From the NCBI GenBank assembly GCA_014155875.1, contig JACEFZ010017696.1, positions 310,001 to 374,000 on the forward strand: a stretch of 64,000 nucleotides of DNA, written 5' to 3'. The translations under genes and the position numbers were made by a program. A model generated the notes under the pieces. The model did no database searches. It saw only the letters and a program-made list of their open reading frames with translations, and had not been told where the DNA came from. Position 1 is the first letter of the stretch, and each line of letters begins with the position of its first letter. The DNA comes from Cepaea nemoralis. Lineage: Eukaryota > Mollusca > Gastropoda > Stylommatophora > Helicidae. Shown here one piece after another: positions 43,661-54,305 of the stretch.

Positions 43661-45937
43661 CAGTTGTCTGTTTCAGAGAAAATATTGTTGTCGTTGTCAA
43701 CACCACTAGTAGATGGTAACTCTGTGTTGACCTTGTCGCTTGTGTCTGTCAGGTTGATCACTGGTGTTGCTACTGTCTGGTTAGTTATGTCGTATAATGG
43801 AAAGTAATTTGTTAGTGATGGATCCGATTTTTGTTCTCGACTGAAGTCACTGTTGGTCGTTTCCGGGGAAACAATTTGTATCGACTCGTTGAGTTGGTCA
43901 TTGTGGGTTTTCTCAGTTGCTGCTCTAGTAACTGCGTTACAGTCTTTTGTTATAAGTTGTTCATTTGCAGGTTTGGGATTTTGTGGGTTAACAGTACACC
44001 CTGTTGGCGGTTTTGTTACTGTGACCTCATTTATAGCGTGAGCGGCCCCCGTATAGTAAACCTCGGTTATTACTTTTGGAGGTTCGTCATTGGTGGTCTC
44101 CCTTACACTTTTGTTATTTTCAGGATCGACATTCCCTTCAGGTGTCGTGGGATTATTGCTTGGATTCATTTTTGCAGTTTTCTTCTTCCCATTTTTGGAT
44201 GTCTTTTTGTGAACACACTTTTACATTGGGGAGAGTCCCCTACAATTACATCTGCACATGGATTGTGCAACACGGCGCATAGTACGTGTCCTGACATGAA
44301 TGGTGTATGGATTTCAGTCATAGCTAGAGGGTATCTTTCAATCGTGCCTGCAAATGTACTGACATGTTAACAAAGTCGTCTATATAGTCACTGTCTTTCA
44401 CCAATGTTTTCCTGACCCCAACCAGGGTCGAGCCGCTATCGCGCATTACTTTACATGGTTGACACAAACCCTTTGAAAAATTGAAGTTTGCCCTTAGGAT
44501 GACACGGCGGCAGTTGGCCATTTCGTTTGATATACGTATTGTGTGGCCGCATTCAAGGGCTGTGTCTAACTGAAACTTTTTACATGTATTACAATTATCA
44601 TAGTCAAAGATGTCAATGACTTCTAGGGCATTGACTATTTCATTTTCACTCTCATTTACGCTTTCACACTCGTTTACACTTTCCCTCTCATCCTCACTGG
44701 AGGTGTCAACTAGCACTGCATTTACTTGCTTTATCTTTTTACGTCCTTCACAAATCCCTGAATAGTGCCCGTAACTTTTACAAAAGTAACATTTAACAGC
44801 TTTTCTGAAGTTATTTCGTTTGGTTTTTTGCTTCTCTACCATCATTTTCAAGTGGTAACTGTAAAAATTCCCGCACATAGCATATTGTTCGTGTGACAAT
44901 CTACAGTAGTGGCAAGGTGTAAACTTTGGTTTCGGTCTATATTTGTTTTCAGGTAGTTTGAATTTGTTTGTACTTGTAGTACCTGATACTTCGTTTTGAC
45001 TAGTGTTTAGAAGGAAGATATCGCGATTTGCTGTGTAAAATGCAGGTCCTTTACTTTCAATTTCTTCGATTGTCTGACAATCGTTCTGCTGTAAGAATTT
45101 TGAGAATGATGTTGGTAAGGATGTTATGATTTTAGTTTATGATCATTCAGATCTCTAAGTTTGTCGAAGCTATTGTTGACATTAGCTGACGAGATCCATT
45201 TATTGAAATACATCCTGTACTGTTGAAACGTAATCTATTAATCGTTTGATTGGCTTTAGGACAAAGTTTGGCAAACTTGTAGTTGGTATCCTGCTGTATG
45301 TAATAAAAAATGTTGCATGATTCTACGTTTGATGTAATCGTAGTCGTTTAAGTCCTGTGGAATACTTTCAATTACTTTTAATGGCTCCAATGCTAAATTT
45401 CTCATGTATATCATTGGCCAATCCTGTGTTGGAATTTTATGATATCCCATGATACACTCGAAGTTCTCGGACCAGGCGCTAATCGAGTCGCCAGAGCAGT
45501 AGGGTTTAACGATCCCTTTATATTTGTTATACTTCTGTTCTTCTTCTTTACTCTTTAATGTGTTTACTGAGATTTCTACATTTGAGTCAATCTCTAGTTG
45601 TTTAACTTTCAGTTGTGTCTGTGACTCAATTTCTTTCTGTTTAATCGCTGCTTCGATTTCTAGTTTTTTTTTTGTTTGTTTGGCAACGTCAGTCTCTGCC
45701 TTTTTGTTGGTAACTGCCTGTTTCCATCTCTACTTTGTTTTGTTCGCGTAATCGAGCTCTGCTTTTTTCTGTTTCTCGTTCTGCTGCACGTTCTTCCCGT
45801 AAACACCCCCTTCTGCATGTTTCTTTACTTCTCTCATTAGATTTTCTTCATGTGTTTTCTGACTCCATTCCTGCTAGTTTGTCTGCTGTATAACCTAGCT
45901 TTACCCCTAGTTCAATGCACTTTTCTAGTGTTGACAT
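43661..45937 (-). pseudogene. Gmr1-like #2 gag, Zn knuckles, protease and integrase N-terminal trace
   Basis: Start MSTLEKCIELGVKLGYTADK at 45937, closely parallel to element #1. Capsid pieces follow (DWPMIYMRNLALEPLKVI, 45256-45450; SLPTSFSKF; EIESKGPAFYTANRD). The nucleocapsid has CHYCRLSHEQYAMC and CYFCKSYGHYSGIC (44750-44791), then CNTCKKFQLDTALECGH. Protease motif CKVMRDSGSTLVGVRKTLV keeps DSG. Pro/Thr-rich linker 43661-44169 ends in FSREQKSDPSLTNYF, the lead-in to an integrase zinc domain that is missing. Many frameshifts in gag; the knuckle/protease frame of 191 codons is open. Confidence 0.8.
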
Positions 45938-46417
45938 TTTGAGATGTTGCAAATAATTATTTCTAAGAAATTATTCCCTTTGAAAATTTATGTTGTCTCA
46001 ATATTTGGTTATGTCCCTTATTTTCACTTATAGCACTCACACGAGTATATATTAAAGGGCAACACAATTTACATGTGAATACAATATTATATATCAATAA
46101 GTGAACAAAATTACATGTGAAAACAACTGAGTATCGTTTAGAGATACAATTTATAAGAAATATTTGGGACTAAGCTGATTGAATGATGTCTTTTCTGTAC
46201 TATCGCTGTTTGGTTCTCTGGTTGTTTCAACTTCTGTTGGAGAACAATTTTACATAGACAACCTTCTCATGGAACAACCTGTTATTGGAAAGAAAAACAT
46301 TAGTAATTTGTCATGTCACGTCAATGTCATGTTAATGGTGAGAGTCAGTATCGTTATTTTATACTTTCAGAGGGAAGTAGATAGAACAGTTTATAAGAAG
46401 AGTAATCACTGTAAAGT
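45938..46417. other. 5' leader part of Gmr1-like #2, no gene seen
   Basis: AT-rich, between the gag start and the hAT MITE insertion. No recognisable features. Confidence 0.5.
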
Positions 46418-46425
46418 GTCTAGAC

Positions 46426-47130
46426 CAGTGGTTCTCAACCAGTGGTGAATTCCCCCCCCCCCCCAGGGGGGAATTTCAGGGTTTCCAGGGGGGGGGGGAA
46501 TGAAGGCCATTTCAAGATCGTGTTAATACAAGAACCGATTACTTGACATAGTTTTTCCCTTCATACTTTACAGTTATGTATGTCTCGTCCTTCTAAACCT
46601 CATTTTATAAAGTAAGTAGACCCACAAATCATGTTTTATGTGGATGTCTAGACTTGTTTTGCCGGTCTCTCTGGCTGTGGGGTTACAACACTTTCTCTCT
46701 GTAATTCCGTTTATCACGCAGAGTCTCGTAGCGGAGCGAGAACTGAGGCGGTTCGACCCCCGCTCGTGACTTGCGGGATACTGAGCCGGCCGCTCAGAAA
46801 GCAATGGCAAACTACGGAGCGTAATCTTGCCAAGAGATCAACATACAGCTGAAAGATGCTGGTGTTGGCAGCTAAGTCCTGTAAAGGATGTGCTTAAACA
46901 AAAAAAGACTTGTTTTAGTATATGCTATTACATTTACCTTCCATTTTTACGTATACTGTGTAGGGGAGGGGGGATTTTTTGATAAGAAATATGAAAAGGG
47001 GGGGGGGGGAATGACGTTCTGAAAATACGGTGAAGGGGGGAACGGGCCAAATTTTTGACAGGAAGGGGGGAGTGGCGTTCTGAAAATATGGTGAAGGGGG
47101 GAATGGGCCAAAAAAGGTTGAGAACCACTG
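46426..47130. mobile_element. Non-autonomous hAT MITE copy 2, TSD GTCTAGAC, carrying a SINE
   Basis: Same terminal repeats (CAGTGGTTCTCAACC / GGTTGAGAACCACTG) and interior as 13590-14061, flanked by GTCTAGAC at 46418-46425 and 47131-47138. It is longer only because of the SINE at 46661-46905. Confidence 0.93.
46661..46905 (+). mobile_element. tRNA-derived SINE (family 1) inserted in the hAT MITE, TSD AGACTTGTTTT
   Basis: 245 bp with a B-box-like GGTTCGACCCC near 46750, a downstream body with CAGAAAGCAATGGCAAACTA and GATGCTGGTGTTGGCAGC, and an A-rich tail. The 11-bp duplication AGACTTGTTTT lies at 46650-46660 and 46906-46916. A second diverged copy is at about 49645-49865 on the other strand. 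Confidence 0.85.
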
Positions 47131-47157
47131 GTCTAGACTTTGTCGTGTATAATTTAA

Positions 47158-47845
47158 CTCTTTCGCTACCAAACAAAAATTGGGCTGTGACCAATCAGAA
47201 ATTTATGGCAGAAAATTGGAAGTAGGGGTGTGTTACAATAATGATTTTAAAATGGTTAAAAATTGTAGCAGATCTATTGTATTACATATCAAATTAAACA
47301 GGATTGCACAAGGAACATGACATTGTTAATAATTAATTGATAGGTTACAAATATTATGACAATAATGAGAGGTTTAATAATAACAACTGAAATTAAAGAG
47401 GTAAAAATTATTTAAAAAACTGCACTTATACGGTGTTTTCTACACTCCTATACTGCTAATCATGTTTAATTTACTGAATAATCAAACAAACACCACTTGT
47501 CTTCAAGAATATAAACAGTATTGTTCATTAAAATCACCCAAAAGGAAGTTTTGGTGTTTATTCACAACCATGTCTCTTTCACAAAATATGGGGGAAAATA
47601 ACAATGGCAGAAAACTGGAAGTAGGGGTGTGTCACAATAATGTTATGAAATACAAATGTTTTACCACACAATGATGATAAAGATAGTACCGGCCGTGTAA
47701 ATTTTCAGTTTACTGTAACTTAAAATTCCGAAACGGAGCAGAAATGTATCAAATAAACCACTGATCATTTTGTGGCAATAAAAGTACCAATTGCCACCAC
47801 AGCCGATCCAATGTGGCACCAGATGAGCCCTTGGTAGCGAAAGAG
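47158..47845. mobile_element. piggyBac-type MITE, TTAA target
   Basis: Perfect 15-bp inverted termini CTCTTTCGCTACCAA and TTGGTAGCGAAAGAG, flanked by TTAA (47154-47157 and 47846-47849). 688 bp, no transposase. It contains a direct repeat (GGAAGTAGGGGTGTGT at about 47218 and 47615). Confidence 0.88.
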
Positions 47846-47910
47846 TTAAGTTTTTACTTGGCAAAGACAAGAACCGTCAATGTATTAATTTTAATTGTCT
47901 TGGGCTTGCC

Positions 47911-47931
47911 AAAACGGACAGGAGCCCCCCA
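47911..47931 (-). other. Probable primer-binding site of Gmr1-like #2 (tRNA-Pro-like)
   Basis: The + strand AAAACGGACAGGAGCCCCCC followed by A resembles the tRNA-Pro 3' end (CAAATCCCGGACGAGCCC plus CCA) with small indels. It is 14 nt inside the 5' LTR, in the position where reverse transcription is primed. Confidence 0.5.
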
Positions 47932-47945
47932 AGTATTTTTAAACC

Positions 47946-48688
47946 TGTCCGCGTCTTACAAATAGGGATAGAAAGACTCGGGTTCAGACAGGCAGTGGAG
48001 TGCGATCACAGATCTGACAAAACTCTAAGTTCGGATATTGTCATTCTTCTTCTTCTTCTTCTTCTTCTCCTTCTTCTTCTTCTTCTTCTTCTTCTTCTTC
48101 TTCTTCTTCTTCTTCTTCTTCTTCTTCTGCGTTCATCCGGAGTTTTATTTTTCGGATGTGATTGCGTTGTGCCTGTTTACAGCAGAGCTGCGTTCTTGCG
48201 CAGTTAGGCCGACACATCCGACTTCTGCGGGATATATTGTCATTCTACTTTATTACAATATCTATCTGGCGCACAGTCGTCTCGCACTTATTGCATAACA
48301 TATTATATACACATTAGACAAAGCATCAACAAGTTACACATCACAGCATCTGTCTATCGTAAACAATCTAAGGATTCTAAACTAAGTCCCTCTATGTGTC
48401 TCCCCTGAGAAGCTAGACCCTCTCCAGTCCAAGTCCAGTGGCCGTCTGCCCTCTCGACTCTCGTCGGGTGGACACGGGGTGCTGGCTATTGCGTGCACCC
48501 CGTGGGTGTCACTCTTTGACGCTTCCGGCGAGTTCCGCCGGGACCTACTGCGTAGTTGGAGATTCGACCCTTCTTTTCTCGAATGTTCGAGATCTCGAAT
48601 GTTCGGGTGGCTCTTCTTATCTCCCTTTTTTATGTGTTGCTTCTTTCACTGGGTTGTATCCCTTATCTCATATTGTGAGACCTTGACA
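47946..48688 (-). repeat. 5' LTR of Gmr1-like element #2, with an internal retro-insertion
   Basis: Begins TGTCCGCG and ends CCTTGACA on the + strand; matches 28448-28987 outside 48035-48246. GAAGC follows at 48689-48693. Confidence 0.9.
48048..48233 (-). mobile_element. (CTT)n-tailed retro-insertion in the LTR, TSD ATATTGTCATTCT
   Basis: Absent from the sister LTR. The 13-bp duplication lies at 48035-48047 and 48234-48246. On the minus strand a ~105-bp body (same as 1-62 of the window) is followed by a GAA-type tail, so it is a 5'-truncated LINE or SINE end. Confidence 0.88.
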
Positions 48689-48693
48689 GAAGC

Positions 48694-48755
48694 CTTTGCG
48701 TGACCTGCTCTACTCTTAATTTTGCGACACGTCTTCCATCTGCTATTATCATTGC
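48694..48755 (-). pseudogene. RTE-like LINE fragment between the Gmr1-like LTR and a solo LTR
   Basis: The minus strand reads NDNSRWKTCRKIKSRAGHAK, the RT thumb segment that normally follows KFKYLGAI and precedes the KSLSLNARKRVL block at 27930-28442. It is 62 bp of the split LINE. Confidence 0.6.
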
Positions 48756-49481
48756 TGTCAACATCTTGTATCACACACAGGCACTCTCGCTTCTTTATCC
48801 ACACCCAAAGAAATATCCGCTTTGTGGATGGTACATCACGTCTTTTATTTCAGGCGAACCTGAGATAGTTACACATTCTACCCAGGCGGTGGCTGCCTGA
48901 ACAAACATACAAATGCCGCCTTCTCTACAATAATCATACACAATCACTTATTCAAACTCCACACTGGCTATCTTCAACTAGCGCCCTCGCAAACTAAGCA
49001 TTTGCACTCGGAAATATACAAGTGTCCTCTCTTGAAAACTGTCGCGTCCCGTCTGACGTTTTCCAACACGTCGGCTGGCTTTGTCATCCTAGATCCCGTG
49101 CTGTCTGTAAAATCCCGTGCTGTCTGTCAGACCTTGTGCTTTCCTATCATTCTCGTAGTCCGTCCGTGCTAAGCTGGGTTGTACTAACGTCTGGTCTGTT
49201 CAGGGTGGTATCCCGTGAACTGGCGTCCCCTCCTATCCTCTAGTTGGTCCTGCCGGTATCCTGGTTATGACACGTCTGTGTCCCCACCTAAGTCCTGTCT
49301 CCCGTTTATCTACTGTCCTGTAGATGCCCTGTCTTATGACCATTCTAAGTCCTGACGTGTGTTCTGTCTCTACTTTATCTACTACCCTGTAGAAGTCCTT
49401 ATCTATGTCCTATATGTCATTACCTCTATTCTGTCCCTTGTCTTCTCTATGTCCTGTCCGTACCTCCTCAACACCTTGACA
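48756..49481. mobile_element. Solo LTR, TSD ATTGC
   Basis: 726 bp, TGTCAA...TTGACA ends, flanked by ATTGC (48751-48755 and 49482-49486). A homologous copy with decayed flanks is at 58332-59072. No internal coding region, so it arose by LTR-LTR recombination. Confidence 0.88.
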
Positions 49482-49640
49482 ATTGCTCCTAAGTATTTAA
49501 ATTTATCAACTTTGTTAAGGTTGTCCCGTTATCACATGTTAGTATCATCTTTTGCTTTGATATAACCATTGTCTATGTTTTCTTGACATTCAAGGATATT
49601 TGTTGTTTCTATGCCCACTCTCTGTTACTACAATGTTAGT
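49482..49640 (-). pseudogene. RTE-like LINE RT fragment upstream of the solo LTR
   Basis: The minus strand gives ISLNVKKTKTMVIS-like and DKFKYLGAI-like pieces in changing frames, the RT region directly before the 48694-48755 fragment. Together with 27930-28442 this is one LINE split by two LTR insertions. Confidence 0.6.
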
Positions 49641-49644
49641 AACA

Positions 49645-49865
49645 ATGTTAAAGTTAGTTGGACATCCTTTACAGAACGTCGCAGTAAACACCAGCATTTG
49701 TGCGATTGTGATCGCTTGGCAAGTTTACGTTCAGTAGTTTGCCATTGCTTTCTGAACGACCGGCACCCATTCCATTTCGTAAAAACCAAAGCAAGGCGGT
49801 CTGCTGCCAAACCTCCCGAAGCTGTGTTTCGTACGTGGGCATACGGGATTACAAACTGCATCCGT
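49645..49865 (-). mobile_element. Diverged copy of SINE family 1
   Basis: On the minus strand, GTTCAGAAAGCAATGGCAAA, then CTTGCCAAG, GATC, ATGCTGGTGTT and CTGTAAAGGATGT follow in the same order as in 46661-46905. The tRNA-like head is too decayed to name. Confidence 0.65.
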
Positions 49866-49969
49866 TAATCTTTCGCCACGGAGCAGGCAGTGACATTGTT
49901 ATTAGATTGGAATACATAATACAAGAACATTCAGCCAATCCAACATTTACAAAACTCTACCGTCCACGG

Positions 49970-50022
49970 ATGATGATGGTGATGATGATGAAGATGATGA
50001 TGATGATGATTGTGATGATGAT
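49970..50022. repeat. (GAT)n-rich microsatellite
   Basis: Interrupted GATGAT triplets. It adjoins the 3' tail of the LINE fragment on its right. Confidence 0.85.
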
Positions 50023-50055
50023 GATCGTCCAACCAAAAGCAAATCTGTAAATCAA

Positions 50056-50545
50056 TCAATCAATCAGGTGTCGTCTCCGCAATGAAGGTTCGCTGCAATG
50101 GATCTCCAACACTGTCTGTCTCTCGCCTTGACTGTACATTCATTCTGTCAGGCTAATGTTCGTCCATCCATTGATGTTATCCTCCCACTTGTATCGTTGT
50201 CTGCCTCTTGCTCGCTTGCCCTCAACCTTGCCTTCCAGTATGGCTTTCATAATAGCATCATGTCTTTTAACATGGCCAAAATATTTCACTTGCCTCCTCT
50301 TTATTTCTTTCACCAACTCTCTCTTCATTCCCAGTTTTTCTAGAACCTGTGCATTAGATTGTTCTTGTTTCCACGAAATACGACATCTTGACATATTCGT
50401 CTGTATATCCACACCTCCAGGGCTTCTATGCGACTTTCTATGTCAAAGCTTCCGCAAATCTGTAACCGGGTGGTAAACGAAACGAAATTACCCCAACTGT
50501 CAACATGGGCCCCAGTGTGAGCTTGTGTCCGGCCAGACATCCAGC
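50056..50545 (-). pseudogene. LINE RT C-terminal fragment with ATTG-type tail
   Basis: The minus strand carries GSFDIESRIEALEVWIYRRI, then in another frame LGMKRELVKEIKRRQVKYFG, HVKRHDAIMKAILEGKVEG and RARGRQRYKWEDNINGW, the C-terminus of an RNase H-less LINE. It ends in a GATTGATTGATT tail near 50056. 5'-truncated, at least one frameshift. Confidence 0.7.
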
Positions 50546-50699
50546 CAGTGTCTGTGTGAGTGACAGTATAACATGATTTAGAGCAAAATAATATAGTTAA
50601 TCACGGGCATGTTATTATTATTATTGATTCTACACAATTAATTATTTGTTGTTTCGGGATTTGATGTTATCTACACAATTACTAAGTCTAAGATAGAGA

Positions 50700-51160
50700 T
50701 GGGGTGGGTCCGGAGAGAGTGGTTGCTGTCTACTGTCTAGTGTCTGAACTGTCTCTGGAGCGGTCTCGGCTGGCAAAGATTAGTTTCATCTTCGTGCCAG
50801 GGCATGCGGAGTACAAGGAAATGAGCGGGCTGACAAGCTCGCAGGTGAGGCTACTGTGGAGGGCGGACGCGCCATGCACCAGGCTGACATTCTGAATGCT
50901 CTACGAGAAGTGAGACTTTTGCGAGAACCAAGTGATGACTGTGAATCTACAACAATGGCCAGACTGCGGGAGCAGCAAATTAAAAGAGGGGTGGCCAAAC
51001 AAGAACACTACGCAGGAAGCCAAAGAAGATTGATAAACCAACACAGAACTGGCGTCGTTAGCAGCTACACGCTGCGGGATTTGCTGAGGAGGGGATCCGA
51101 GCACTTATGGACTGAATGGTTCGATGTGCAATGAGGATAATCTGTCGACTAACTAACTAA
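50700..51160 (+). pseudogene. I-type LINE RNase H C-terminus with CTAA tail
   Basis: The + strand reads ISFIFVPGHAEYKEMSGLTS (decayed HAGVxGNExADxLA) then, shifted, EGGRAMHQADILNALREVR and LRDLLRRGSEHLWTEWFDV with a stop near 51134, followed by CTAACTAACTAA. It is the 3' end of an RNase H-bearing LINE related to copies A and B but of a different subfamily. Confidence 0.68.
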
Positions 51161-51339
51161 CTAAAAGCATATTACATTACACATTTTAGTTTTAGATCCA
51201 AGACAGTGAGCACATTTTCTTCGAATGAAAAAAGAAACAAAATTTTTTTCCTAAAATATTAGTGAATTTCATTAATTATTACTGTTAGTCTAGTATTAGA
51301 TTAGTGTTGTTATTATTATTAGTAAATTAGCACTGATAA

Positions 51340-51645
51340 TGACAACATATAACAAATCCTTCATCGATGATACAACAGAAGTTTCTTCTTCATTATCTTC
51401 AGCCATCGATGTATGCTGTGGAACTGCTTTCGGCAGTTGTAAACAATATAAAATAATAGAAAGTAATGCAGCTTTACAGAACAGAATTACTGAACAATAC
51501 AAGGACGTTGCTAGCCTTCATCAGCACACAAATACATACACAAAATACAACATATAATCACGGAGAAGACCCTCCATTTACTACATTAAGGCATAAGAAC
51601 AGTATGAGAAGAATAAAAACAAAATGAAATCATTGATTGTTCCAT
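51340..51645 (+). repeat. Old dispersed repeat, related to 4800-4985
   Basis: Shared blocks in the same order (ACAGAATTAC, GGACGTTG, CATCAGCA, CAACATATA, GAAGAA). It is unclassified and carries no recognised protein. Confidence 0.5.
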
Positions 51646-52574
51646 AATATAAAATAAAGATTATTATAATAATAATATTAATACTGTCTTCTTCAGTGAT
51701 TATGACTGATTATGCTATGCTGTCTGTTCCAAAAGCAAGTATTACATTTAATGTAAGCCATCTGGTGTCTTGAGCAGCCAGCACACAAGACTGTATTTGT
51801 GTGTACATTGCTGTGTGTACATTGCTGTGCGGAACTGACATTTGAGGCTCTTTAGTAAAATAACATTTGTATTATTTTTTAATTTTCAAACCTGGATGAT
51901 CTGACAGATCTTAAAAAATACAATCAGGTAACACCTCATTTAAGATTCTAGGTAAATTCTAAGCTGAAATACGTCTATGTGTACATAATCAACAGAAAAA
52001 TGCTTAATAGGCAGATTTATAAATTTCATCTGAACATTTAAATCACTGTAACTTTTATGTTTGTTGCTTGCTTGCGTTCACTGGCTGTGAACTCCAGCAT
52101 GAAGTCCTGTATGTCGCATGAAGACATCCTGTTGTCCAACATCAGTGTGATGTCATACCGGACTAAGGTTTGCGTGAGTATCCATTGTCCCATGTCTGGC
52201 TTATTGGTGTGCCGACTGGTGGTTCCTCGCCGTGCAGGCAGATACTCTCCGACTTCGGAAGAATCAGCGATCCTACTACATTAGGCAGGACCCCGAAGGG
52301 ACCTGTTGCCCAGGACGTACGACTAGGACATGTTAGTAGGTCTTGGTCAGTATAGAACCTGGCCCTGGTGCCTTGGAAACACCTCTGCGTCCCTTTTATG
52401 TTTGTAAACACACACCTTAGCAACCATATGCCAGTGTGTTTGTGACCAGATCTAATAAAATAAATTACTATATTTGAAATATTGTTTCATTGATAGTCAA
52501 AATGGCTGTTCATTGTATTTTTTTAAAATTTGTGTGTGCTCGCTCGCTTTAACTCAAGCGTAGTCCATACACAC
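51646..52574. other. Mostly non-coding stretch; one unassigned 86-codon frame
   Basis: AT-rich. A minus frame at 52163-52423 (FTNIKGTQRCFQGTRARFY, then LLTCPSRTSWATGPFGVLP) is more protein-like than its surroundings but matches no family I can name. It may be a decayed repeat. Confidence 0.35.
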
Positions 52575-52815
52575 TATTTTTATAGTAGTGATGGACTGAA
52601 TTTTGCATGTGGGTTAGCTTTCCCTATTAACAGTGTCCCTTGCCATCAGGCGAACCCACTCTGACTTCAGAGGTACTTGTAATTTACGTCCCCAAGTCAA
52701 GGAATGACATGTCAACATTTTAGTCCAACTGTCCGGTGTAGATGATGAACTGCTAACCTCGGCATTAGCACACCGGATGTTTAGGAACACTGTTCTTATC
52801 CATTCGGCCATGCAG
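52575..52815 (-). mobile_element. tRNA-Leu-like SINE (family 2), copy 1
   Basis: The minus strand starts CATGGCCGAATGGATAAGA (A-box region of a tRNA with a long variable arm), has AGCAGTTCATCATC at the B-box position, then a body with GACTTGGGGACGTAAATTAC and AGTACCTCTGAAGTCAGA shared with the copy at 56068. Confidence 0.8.
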
Positions 52816-53503
52816 ACCTGCAGTTCATTGTATAACTAGATCAGTGTAATGCAACAAGTGTTTAGACAACTATATGCCATGAAATCCATAGGTTTCTTTG
52901 GGAGTTAGTTATCGAAACCTAAAGGTCATCCTGACCTTCCATTTTGAATATTAAGATTTAGACCTGATTCATCAACATGTACCATACCTTGTAGACCTGA
53001 TTAAAGATTTGAAATGTCAGCCATTTAACTTGTGAAGTAATAACCTTTGAAATATTAAAAAGCAATTAAATTAATCATTTCAACTATGTATGTTTTGTGG
53101 AGGTGGATAGAAAGCAAACCTGAAAGTTGAATTGCTGCTGTAATAATAAATGTTCAGCTAAATTAAAAATGGCAATCAATAAATGTCTTCTGAGTAATAA
53201 ACCCCTAAAACATTAATAAATAATTGAATATACCATGTGAACCATGTATGTATTTTGCACAGGTTGAAAGAGCTACCCTAAAAGTCGCATTGTCATGTTA
53301 AGATTAAATGTTTCCATCACAAACGGGATAAAATTTGTCTGCATAACTGCAAAATGCTTTGGTGCTTGCCCTGTTATGGACCCCCAGGCAGGTGTTCCTG
53401 ATCCTTGTCCAAATACAGTAACTGGCAGTCCTTCTCAGATGTCCTGTAGAGCCAGGCAACATTAGAATAGAGTTAAAATAAATACACATTTATTGTAGTT
53501 AAA
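52816..53503. other. AT-rich intergenic stretch, no gene seen
   Basis: No family, repeat unit or splice pattern recognised. Confidence 0.5.
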
Positions 53504-54305
53504 TCATCATCATCATCATCATCATCATCTTCTTCTTCCGTTTCTGCCGTAAAGCGTCGATGGGAGGAATAATTTGCATTCCAGCGGCCGGGGGGTGGCA
53601 CTGGATAGTGTCATTCCGTGTGGCTTGTACAATGTCTTTGATGTCGTCAATCCATTTTCTTCTTGGACGTCCTCGTGGTCTCGTCGCAGATGATCTTTGA
53701 TGTAGGCCAGTGATGGTAGTTGCTGGTGTTGCATTCTGAACGACATGGCCAAACCACTTGATCTTCTGTCTTTCAATAAATGTGGCACAAGGTGTTGATC
53801 TCACAGTTTGTCTGATAATAGCATTTCTTACTTGGTCTCGGATTGTTAAGTTGGCAGCTCTCCTCAGGCATCTCATTTCGCAGGTGTTGATTTTGCGAAG
53901 GTGTAATTTGGATAAAGTCCAGGTCTGAGATTGGTAGCAAAGGGTTGGTATGAATATGCTGTTTATTATCTGTCGTTTTGCGGGCATGGGTATATTTGGA
54001 TGTTTCAGTAAGGGTGATAGTTGATATGTAAGTGCACTAGCTTTTTGACATCTGATTTCAATTTCTCTGTCTAATCTGCCATCTTCTGTGATCATACTTC
54101 CAAGATATTTGAATTCTTTAACTTGTTTCAGAGTTGTGCTATTTAACTGTATACTTAGTGGGCCCCGGCGATCTGCTAACTTGCATTACTTCAGTTTTGG
54201 CTGTATTTATGCTCATATTGTAACTCCTGCATGTTGAACTCAGATTATTAATATGATTTTTCAGTCTGCCCTTGTTGCTATAAAACAGGCACTGATCGTC
54301 TGTAG
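53504..54305 (-). pseudogene. RNase H-less LINE, RT C-terminal half, 5'-truncated
   Basis: The minus strand begins at DDQCLFY (end of the FADD box) near 54305, then KTEVMQVS and a frame break near 54110. A 198-codon frame (53499-54095) then carries DGRLDREIEIRCQKASALTY, FIPTLCYQSQTWTLSKL, MRCLRRAANLTIRDQVRN, IKWFGHVVQ and RPRGRPRRKWIDDI. It ends in an ATG/(GAT)n tail at 53504-53530. It is the same LINE type as 11376-12330. Confidence 0.78.

Larger units (their letters stand above)
28448..48688 (-). mobile_element. Gmr1-like Ty3/gypsy retrotransposon #2, spread over 20 kb by nested insertions, TSD GAAGC
   Basis: LTRs at 28448-28987 and 47946-48688 (TGYCSGCG...CCTTGACA) are homologous along their length; GAAGC duplicates lie at 28443-28447 and 48689-48693. 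The interior on the minus strand holds gag from 45937, Zn knuckles, a DSG protease motif and an integrase N-terminal trace. After an internal loss comes RNase H (43237-42805), which continues at 30752-30637 beyond the inserted 12-kb gypsy element. RNase H being the last domain before the 3' LTR agrees with the copia-like order of element #1. A hAT MITE, a piggyBac-type MITE and a retro-insertion add to its length. It is dead. Confidence 0.85.

Noticed and set aside
48038..48298. Poly-Phe and poly-Leu frames
   Set aside because: Translation of the CTT tail of a retro-insertion.
52163..52423. 86-codon minus frame as a gene
   Set aside because: Protein-like but without family, start or splice evidence; kept only as a remark in the unassigned stretch.
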